NCBI GenBank assembly: GCA_003497505.1
Contig: DNNV01000182.1
Location: forward strand, 1 to 11,144
Reading direction: 5' to 3'
DNA: 11,144 bases
From: Clostridiales bacterium
GTDB lineage: Bacteria > Bacillota > Clostridia > Tissierellales > Sedimentibacteraceae
The position numbers were made by a program, and so were the translations under genes. Positions 6,793 through 11,144 of this stretch are shown here, in pieces. The notes under the pieces were generated by a model that was not told the DNA's origin, did not search any database, and saw nothing but the letters and a program-made list of their open reading frames with translations. Numbering within the stretch: the stretch's first letter is position 1; each line of letters starts with the position of its first letter.

Positions 6793-8067
6793 TTATTTAT
6801 ACATAGAGTGACTTTTTAAAAATTCGATAGCTTTATCTGCCATATTATTATTCAGATACATAAGACATAATTTATTACAAATAACGGAGATTGATTTATA
6901 GTCATTTTTTTCTTCTGCAATTTTAAGTATTTTAATGTAAGTAGTTTCTAATTCGGTTGTTCCTCCAATTTCAGAGTTTATCTCAATAAGCATATAGTAA
7001 CCTTTTAGCTCATATTCAATATCATTAAATTTTGTAGCAAGATCAATCCCAAGATTCAACAATATCAACGCTTCGCTATATCTTTTTTGTTTAATTAATA
7101 TACTTGCCTTATCTATAAGAGATTTATCTAAATTGGAAAAATCTGTTTCGGTTCTGATTTTTTGTGAAAAATCAAGACTTTCTGCAGCTTTGTCATATTC
7201 TTCAATGTCAGCATATAATAAACCTAAATTATCATAAACATAAGCAAGTGAAGGCTCATTTAAGCTGCTGAATTCATCTAAAAGAGAAATATATATTTTT
7301 TCTGCATCTTCAATTTTCTTTAAATCACGATAACAATTGGCTTTAACAACATTAGCATATACATAATTCAAAAAATCTTCACTTTTATTACACAAGGCCA
7401 AATATTTATTGGCATATTCAATAGATTCATCAAACTTATGAAGTTTTCTATGGCACAAGGAAATGTTATAAACGGAATGCTTTTGCGTATATAAGTCGTT
7501 GTTTATTTTGGATAAAAAATATGCTTTGTTAAAAAACTCCAATGCTTCTGCATAAAGTAATTCGTTTAATTTGCAAAGACCCAATTTATTAAATAAGTAA
7601 GACTCAAATTTATTATCTGCAATTTCGCCATATTTGCTTAAAGCATCAATATAATTAAATGCTGCTTGAGAATATTTTTTTTCATTATAATATAAGTTTC
7701 CTTTTTTGAGAAGAGCTTCCGCTTCTATGCAACCTAAATCATAACCATGAGAGATCTCAATAACATTATTAATTATCTCTATGGTAATGTCACTATTTAA
7801 CGTATCCAAACAGTATCTCAAAGCTTCATCTTTAGGAGACATAAGTAAATAGGAGTCATCAATATTTAAGGTGATTCCTAATTCAGAAGCCTTATAATTG
7901 AACTTTTCGGCCAAATATTTTGCTGTGTCTTTAGTTAGTCCGCGTTCCCCGGTTTCTAACATACTTACAAAGTTTCTCTTAATTTTTTCGCCCTGCAAGT
8001 CAAGTTGTTTCATGCTTAACATTTTTCTAATTTTTTTAATTTTTTCACCAGGAGTTAAAAATTTCAT
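6793..8067 (-). CDS. XRE-family HTH plus TPR regulator, candidate RRNPP peptide receptor
   Basis: A 424-aa cytosolic protein. Residues about 7-57 (GEKIKKIRKML to DTAKYLAEKFN) form an XRE-type helix-turn-helix; NFVSMLETGERGLTKDT carries the recognition-helix region typical of these regulators. From about residue 113 to the end the sequence is helical with repeated TPR signatures, for example AEALLKKGNLYYNEKKYSQA, YDNLGLLYADIEEYDKAAES and IDKASILIKQKRYSEALILL. HTH plus a C-terminal TPR superhelix is the architecture of PlcR, NprR and related peptide receptors, where the concave TPR surface binds a re-imported peptide and changes DNA binding. The downstream small secreted-peptide gene supports this. 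The ribosome binding site is weak (GGG about 9 nt from ATG). The gene is far more AT-rich than the aro operon. It could instead be an orphan TPR regulator; I do not recognise a named orthologue. Confidence 0.85.
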   Translation of the reverse strand: MKFLTPGEKIKKIRKMLSMKQLDLQGEKIKRNFVSMLETGERGLTKDTAKYLAEKFNYKASELGITLNIDDSYLLMSPKDEALRYCLDTLNSDITIEIINNVIEISHGYDLGCIEAEALLKKGNLYYNEKKYSQAAFNYIDALSKYGEIADNKFESYLFNKLGLCKLNELLYAEALEFFNKAYFLSKINNDLYTQKHSVYNISLCHRKLHKFDESIEYANKYLALCNKSEDFLNYVYANVVKANCYRDLKKIEDAEKIYISLLDEFSSLNEPSLAYVYDNLGLLYADIEEYDKAAESLDFSQKIRTETDFSNLDKSLIDKASILIKQKRYSEALILLNLGIDLATKFNDIEYELKGYYMLIEINSEIGGTTELETTYIKILKIAEEKNDYKSISVICNKLCLMYLNNNMADKAIEFLKSHSMYK

Positions 8068-8100
8068 TGTGTTTTACCCGTTTTTAATAATTTTAGTAAT

Positions 8101-8135
8101 TACGTTTTTTTGTAAAATAAATTTCTCTACGTTTT
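8101..8135. repeat. Direct repeat TACGTTTT in the XRE-TPR leader
   Basis: TACGTTTT occurs at 8101-8108 and again at 8128-8135, 27 bp apart (between two and three helical turns), just downstream of the -10 box. It could be a two-site operator for autoregulation, but the repeat is short. Confidence 0.3.
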
Positions 8136-8136
8136 A

Positions 8137-8165
8137 ATTATAACACAATTTATTTTTTAGTACAA
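8137..8165 (-). promoter_or_regulatory. Sigma-A-like promoter of the XRE-TPR gene
   Basis: On the minus strand a perfect -10 box TATAAT (8137-8142) lies 17 bp from TTGTAC (8160-8165), which matches three of six -35 positions. The predicted start is near 8130, leaving a leader of about 62 nt. The weak -35 suggests dependence on an activator or modest constitutive expression (inference). Confidence 0.6.
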
Positions 8166-8433
8166 TTTTTTGTTGAAAAAAAGACATTATTACTGAGGAA
8201 AGATAAAAAGTAACAAATTTAATGCCGTTTTAGCGACAAAAAATGAAAAAAGCATGTATAATATATTTTACAAGTGATATATATAAAATTAGATAAACGA
8301 AATCTCACAAAATGTTTGTATTATTTTTTTAAATATTTTTTATAATTATCCCTTAAATTCTTATCAGTTCTTCGGTATAATTATTTGTGTAGAGCATAAT
8401 GAAACCTCTTTTGAATGTGGTGTGGTTTGAAAC

Positions 8434-8476
8434 TTGTTCTAGGAAACTCACTTATTCGGAGAGATTCCTCGAACAA
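8434..8476 (-). terminator. Hairpin directly after LytTR gene 1, without a U-run
   Basis: TTGTTCTAGGAA (8434-8445) and TTCCTCGAACAA (8465-8476) are inverted repeats with one mismatch; CTC/GAG inside the loop extends the stem. It begins immediately after the stop codon of the minus-strand LytTR gene, as a terminator or 3' stabilising hairpin would. The sequence after it on the minus strand (GTTTCAAACC) lacks a T-run, so efficient intrinsic termination is doubtful. Confidence 0.4.
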
Positions 8477-9151
8477 TCAGTCGTCCAAGAGACGCGGCAC
8501 CGGCAGTGAATATGCACTGAAAATTTCTTTGGAGTGCTTATTTGTCAGAGGAATTTCATCACCGGATGTAAGTTCGATTATATCATGAACCCCGTCTGTC
8601 TTGTGTATTTTGTGTATATTAAATATATTTACTACATATTTTCTGGAGCATCTTACAAAATATTTTGCGTTAAGCCTATATAATATGATGCCCATATTTT
8701 GTGAGGTTGTTTCGGTATCCCCGTTTTTAAGATGAAATATCGTCTTGTGCCCTTCTGCCTCAATATATTCTATATCCTCATGCAGAATTTTTCGTTGGGT
8801 ATTTTTTGACTTCAAAATATATTCTCCGTATGGACAAACCTTTGATAGCTCGTGATTTCTGAGCAGATTTTCGGTTATCTCATCTGATGTGGGCGGAAAG
8901 CTCATTTTCCCAAAAATCAAGTCTGAAGCTTGTTCTTTTTTGTAGCTTCTCAGTATATATGATGTTTCTTCGCCTCGGCATACAATATAAATCTTAAAAT
9001 CATGGTTCGGCAGGTAGCTTCTCATAAATACTAAGGACTTGGAGGTGGTATAAATTTCAAATGAAATATTATTTTTCTCAAAAGTGCTTGACAATATATC
9101 TTCAATGATTTTCAAGTCCGCGGTATCACCGTATAATGCTATTTTTATCAT
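8477..9151 (-). CDS. LytTR-domain regulator with degenerate receiver-like N-terminus (paralogue 1)
   Basis: A 224-aa protein. Residues about 119-212 form a LytTR DNA-binding domain: RKILHEDIEYIEAEGHK (120-136), IFHLKNGDTETT (138-149), YFVRCSRKYVVNIFNI (164-179) and the C-terminal strand IELTSGDEIPLT. The first ~100 residues look like an alpha/beta receiver fold (IKIALYGDT start), but the third strand reads FKIYIVCRGEE where a response regulator has its phosphorylated Asp. The protein is therefore unlikely to be controlled by a standard histidine kinase, and none is adjacent. AAAGGAAAG lies about 5 nt before the ATG. It is paralogous to the next LytTR gene; the segment CPYGEYILK...RKILHEDIEYI is nearly the same in both. 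The target genes are unknown. Confidence 0.85.
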   Translation of the reverse strand: MIKIALYGDTADLKIIEDILSSTFEKNNISFEIYTTSKSLVFMRSYLPNHDFKIYIVCRGEETSYILRSYKKEQASDLIFGKMSFPPTSDEITENLLRNHELSKVCPYGEYILKSKNTQRKILHEDIEYIEAEGHKTIFHLKNGDTETTSQNMGIILYRLNAKYFVRCSRKYVVNIFNIHKIHKTDGVHDIIELTSGDEIPLTNKHSKEIFSAYSLPVPRLLDD

Positions 9152-9187
9152 GATATCTTTCCTTTAATAATAAATAATCAATAATAT

Positions 9188-9225
9188 AAATTTTTATTCC
9201 TTAAAATATACTAACAAAAAAATTT
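9188..9225. promoter_or_regulatory. Inverted repeat AAATTTTT / AAAAATTT upstream of LytTR gene 1
   Basis: An 8-bp inverted repeat (9188-9195 and 9218-9225) with a 22-nt centre, 37-74 bp upstream of the ATG. Read on the minus strand, the distal arm carries TGCGAAATTTTT, which reappears almost unchanged upstream of LytTR gene 2. Simple AT-rich composition weakens the call. Confidence 0.3.
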
Positions 9226-9348
9226 CGCAGTTATTTTCTTTGATAAAAAATCTGTATATTTCAATGAAAATTTTTTAAGAATCTCAATGCCCGAATTCTG
9301 GTGTATGAAACAGTCGGTATTCATTAGGTGCGCTGTAATTTTGGCATA

Positions 9349-9396
9349 TGAATATATTTACTTTTGCACTGCCAATTTAATATGTGAATATATTTA
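9349..9396. repeat. 12-bp direct repeat TGAATATATTTA at the 3' end of LytTR gene 2
   Basis: Identical copies at 9349-9360 and 9385-9396, 36 bp apart. The second copy lies in the last codons of the LytTR gene (encoding NIFTY), so the C-terminal tail may derive from a small local duplication. No function is evident. Confidence 0.4.
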
Positions 9397-10096
9397 TTCC
9401 AAGCATGGACATTGTCATTGACTTATAAAAAATCTTCAATCCTTTTTTTGTAAAGGGAATTTCTATGCCGGATTTCATATAGACTCCGTCCCAATTATCA
9501 TTTACCATATAAATATTTAAAAAATTAATTAAATATTTTTTGTTGCATTTAACAAAATATTTTCTGTCGAGCTCTCTTTCTAATTGGGCCAGACTTTTAT
9601 ACGTGGTCTCTGTTTCTCCGTTACTCAGATGAATAACAGATTTGCCTTTTTCCTCTCTGTGAATATACTCTATTTCTTCATGCAGAATTTTACGCACACC
9701 TTTGCGGTTTTTTAAGGTGTATGTCCCATAAGGGCAAATGAGTGATAATCTCGTCTCTTTACCTCTCCAGGTGTAGAAATATGATAATTTCAGCTTTTTA
9801 CCTATCTTGTCACCAACATCATCATATATCAGCGGAAATTTGACGGTGTCGGTGGTATAACGTGAGGTATGCAGGTTAAAATCATTGTAGTTCTTGAGTA
9901 TACAAGTTATTTCTCCTCCTATGCATATCATGAAAAGATGAATTTTATGGTTAAACAAATAATCATTCATAAATTGCGCAGAGCTGGAAGCCTGACGAAG
10001 CTTAAATGGAATGTTATTTTCATTAAGATAGCGTGACAATACACCTTTCATTTGCCTTCGCTCCCCAGCGCTACCGTATAAAACCACTATAAGCAT
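9377..10096 (-). CDS. LytTR-domain regulator with degenerate receiver-like N-terminus (paralogue 2)
   Basis: A 239-aa protein built like the preceding LytTR gene. The LytTR domain spans about residues 134-228: RKILHEEIEYIHREEKGK (135-152), VIHLSNGETETTYKSLAQLE, KYFVKCNKKYLINFLNIY (179-196) and IEIPFTKKGLKIFYKS. The N-terminal half starts MLIVVLYGSAGERR; its third strand is IHLFMICIGGE, again without the phosphoacceptor Asp. It differs from paralogue 1 by an insertion around residues 75-115 and by an extra C-terminal tail (TMSMLGINIFTY). The ribosome binding site region (TTAAAGGAAAGAT) is the same in both genes, which indicates duplication of gene plus leader. Neither sensor kinase nor target gene is visible next to it. 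Confidence 0.85.
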   Translation of the reverse strand: MLIVVLYGSAGERRQMKGVLSRYLNENNIPFKLRQASSSAQFMNDYLFNHKIHLFMICIGGEITCILKNYNDFNLHTSRYTTDTVKFPLIYDDVGDKIGKKLKLSYFYTWRGKETRLSLICPYGTYTLKNRKGVRKILHEEIEYIHREEKGKSVIHLSNGETETTYKSLAQLERELDRKYFVKCNKKYLINFLNIYMVNDNWDGVYMKSGIEIPFTKKGLKIFYKSMTMSMLGINIFTY

Positions 10097-10143
10097 GGCA
10101 TCTTTCCTTTAAATTAATGTACAACCATACTATGCAGCAATAT

Positions 10144-10183
10144 AATTTTTGCTAATTGTCTTCAATACTATATAGCAAAAATT
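10144..10183. promoter_or_regulatory. Perfect 11-bp inverted repeat upstream of LytTR gene 2, candidate operator
   Basis: AATTTTTGCTA (10144-10154) and TAGCAAAAATT (10173-10183) are exact inverted repeats with an 18-nt centre, 48-87 bp upstream of the ATG. It has no following T-run as a terminator in either direction and lies in promoter position. A protein-binding site, possibly for LytTR autoregulation, is a reasonable inference. LytTR proteins usually bind direct repeats, so this is not certain. Confidence 0.45.
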
Positions 10184-10289
10184 CCGCATTTTATTGGTCA
10201 TACAGGGATTAATCTCTTTTCTCACGCACTAATACCTGTTTCTGTGTATTTAATGAATTATCAAGAATCATAGTTTTGAAAACAGTGCA

Positions 10290-10313
10290 AAGGGAACGAT
10301 AATTCGTCCCCTT
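10290..10313 (-). terminator. Hairpin terminator after the FN3 surface-protein gene
   Basis: AAGGGAACGA (10290-10299) pairs with TCGTCCCCTT (10304-10313) around a TAAT loop. On the minus-strand RNA the one mismatch becomes a G-U pair, so the 10-bp stem is stable. It lies 14 bp after the stop codon. The tract that follows is only moderately U-rich (UUUGCACUGUUUUC counted from the stem base). Confidence 0.6.
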
Positions 10314-10327
10314 ATATGGTATATCAT

Positions 10328-11143
10328 TTAATTTGTCTTGATGGTTACCTTTTGTGTTAGACCATCCCAATCAACTTTACAATCAAAATTTTCAATGATG
10401 AATCTTAAAGGAAGCATCGTTCTGTTAGTATCAGAAATATATGGTTCCACATCTGTCTCTTTATTTACCCCATCAACTTTGGCAGTCTTATTTCCAATCC
10501 AAAAATATATTTTATGCTTATTTAAATACAAGCTAACCTTTTGTTCTGATTGATTCCATTCTACTTCCCCACCCATGTTTTCTATAAGTGCCCTGATGGG
10601 GAGGAAGGTCCTGCCGTTTTTAATAACTACTTCTGTTCCCTTGCCCGGGTCTATTTCTATTTTCTTACCATTAACATGCATATATTTACTCCCTACCTGC
10701 AAAACAATGGTTTTACCGAAATTTGATTCAACAGATACTTCTGCTGTCGGTTCACTAAGGGTCTTATCTTTGTATACTGCTTTTAATATATAATAATATG
10801 TTTGGTTATTATCGATATTTTTATCAGTATATGATATTCCTACTATTGGAAAATCTGTTATCGGAGTGTTTGATTGCTTGCCTGAGCGAGTTGACCTATA
10901 TATATTATATCCTATTATTTCAGACGCGTTTTGGGGTTTGCTCCAGGATAAATCAATTCCATCATTCGCTGCCTTCGCACTTAAAATTATACTTGATTTT
11001 AATATAACTTCCACTTCGTTGGATGCATGGCCTAATGTTTTATCCTTGTATACCGGCTTAACTACATAATAATATTTTGTATCTGTTTTTATATTTTTAT
11101 CAGTATACGATGTTCCTTCAATATAAAAATCTGTGATAGGTGT
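10328..11143 (-). CDS. Secreted or surface protein with tandem FN3 repeats and C-terminal copper-amine-oxidase-N-like domain (5' end outside window)
   Basis: The frame is open to the right edge, so only the last 271 residues are seen. A GTG at 11014 is an internal Val codon and not the start. Residues 1-46 are the end of one fibronectin type III repeat (TPITDF, TSYTDKNI, TKYYYVVKPVYKDKT). Residues about 52-140 are a complete second one (IDLSWSKPQ, GYNIYRSTRSGKQSNTPITD, TYYYILKAVYKDKT). The repeat period is 276 bp, that is 92 residues. Residues about 144-271 resemble the copper amine oxidase N-terminal (stalk) domain common in clostridial and Paenibacillus exoproteins, with two half-repeats, GRTFLPIRALIENMGGEVEW and RTMLPLRFIIENFDCKVDW. 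Such proteins are normally exported and attach to or act on the cell surface; the catalytic or binding part, if any, is upstream and unseen. Confidence 0.85.
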   Translation of the reverse strand, partial: TPITDFYIEGTSYTDKNIKTDTKYYYVVKPVYKDKTLGHASNEVEVILKSSIILSAKAANDGIDLSWSKPQNASEIIGYNIYRSTRSGKQSNTPITDFPIVGISYTDKNIDNNQTYYYILKAVYKDKTLSEPTAEVSVESNFGKTIVLQVGSKYMHVNGKKIEIDPGKGTEVVIKNGRTFLPIRALIENMGGEVEWNQSEQKVSLYLNKHKIYFWIGNKTAKVDGVNKETDVEPYISDTNRTMLPLRFIIENFDCKVDWDGLTQKVTIKTN

Positions 11144-11144
11144 G

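Larger units (their letters stand above)
8068..8476. other. Intergenic region of 409 bp between LytTR gene 1 and the XRE-TPR gene
   Basis: Very AT-rich. It holds the XRE-TPR promoter and short repeats (8101-8173) and an inverted repeat just after the LytTR stop codon (8434-8476). The middle (about 8180-8430) shows no convincing gene: only a 14-codon minus-strand ORF (8353-8397, with AGAGG 7 nt upstream) and a 17-codon plus-strand ORF without a ribosome binding site. Confidence 0.6.

Noticed and set aside
8243..8296. 17-codon plus-strand ORF beginning MKKACIIYF, with a nearby TATAAT at 8257-8262
   Set aside because: No ribosome binding site, the -10-like box lies inside the ORF, and no downstream plus-strand gene exists.
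8353..8397. 14-codon minus-strand ORF (MLYTNNYTEELIRI) with AGAGG 7 nt upstream
   Set aside because: Very short, no secretion signal, no hairpin or partner to suggest a leader peptide; likely chance.
10124..10216. Short minus-strand ORF (MTNKMRNFCYIVLK..., or from an upstream GTG) before LytTR gene 2
   Set aside because: No ribosome binding site and no similarity in translation to the ORF upstream of LytTR gene 1; it spans the inverted-repeat operator.
9363..10291. TTTGCACTG (9363-9371) and CAGTGCAAA (10283-10291) flanking LytTR gene 2 as inverted repeats
   Set aside because: Only 9 bp and about 900 bp apart, with no target-site duplication or transposase; not enough to propose a mobile unit.
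10328..11014. 228-aa protein starting at GTG 11014
   Set aside because: The frame continues to the window edge with another FN3 repeat; the GTG is an internal Val.

Overview
The window looks like a chromosomal segment from a low-GC Gram-positive anaerobe of the class Clostridia. Evidence: strong purine-rich ribosome binding sites, heavy use of ATA and AGA/AGG codons, tightly packed overlapping genes, and typically clostridial families (AroF-type DAHP synthase, FN3 plus copper-amine-oxidase-like stalk protein, LytTR proteins, XRE-TPR peptide receptor). I cannot name the genus from the sequence alone.

Left part (1-6512, plus strand): one continuous aromatic amino acid operon. It enters from the left edge with the last 225 codons of DAHP synthase (aroF), then pheA (chorismate mutase-like domain, prephenate dehydratase, ACT), tyrA (prephenate dehydrogenase), aroB, aroA, aroC and aroK. 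Neighbours overlap or are separated by no more than about 21 nt, so translation is probably coupled throughout. aroF, aroB, aroK, aroA and aroC supply steps 1, 2, 5, 6 and 7 from PEP and erythrose 4-phosphate to chorismate. pheA and tyrA then commit it to Phe and Tyr. aroD/aroQ and aroE (steps 3 and 4) are not in the window, and the operon promoter lies to the left. The operon ends in a long symmetric hairpin (6498-6537) that can serve as a terminator for both strands.

Middle part (6546-8165, minus strand, converging on aroK): a complete candidate quorum-sensing cassette of the RRNPP type. It holds an XRE helix-turn-helix plus TPR receptor of 424 aa (6793-8067). Then, 100 bp downstream on the same strand, comes a previously unlisted 48-codon gene (6546-6692) with its own sigma-A-like promoter and Shine-Dalgarno. 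This gene encodes a Sec-type N-terminus followed by a Pro/Gly-rich tail. By analogy with NprR-NprX and PlcR-PapR, the peptide would be exported, trimmed, re-imported and bound by the TPR domain of the receptor. This is the most interesting element in the window.

Right part (8477-11144, minus strand): two paralogous single-gene LytTR regulators whose receiver-like N-terminal halves lack the phosphoacceptor Asp. They share a ribosome binding site and an upstream sequence motif. To their right is the 3' part of a large secreted or surface protein, with tandem 92-residue FN3 repeats and a C-terminal copper-amine-oxidase-N-like domain. All minus-strand genes are visibly more AT-rich than the aro operon, most strongly the XRE-TPR gene, which suggests an accessory region next to a housekeeping operon. 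I see no tRNA, rRNA, CRISPR array, insertion sequence or phage gene.
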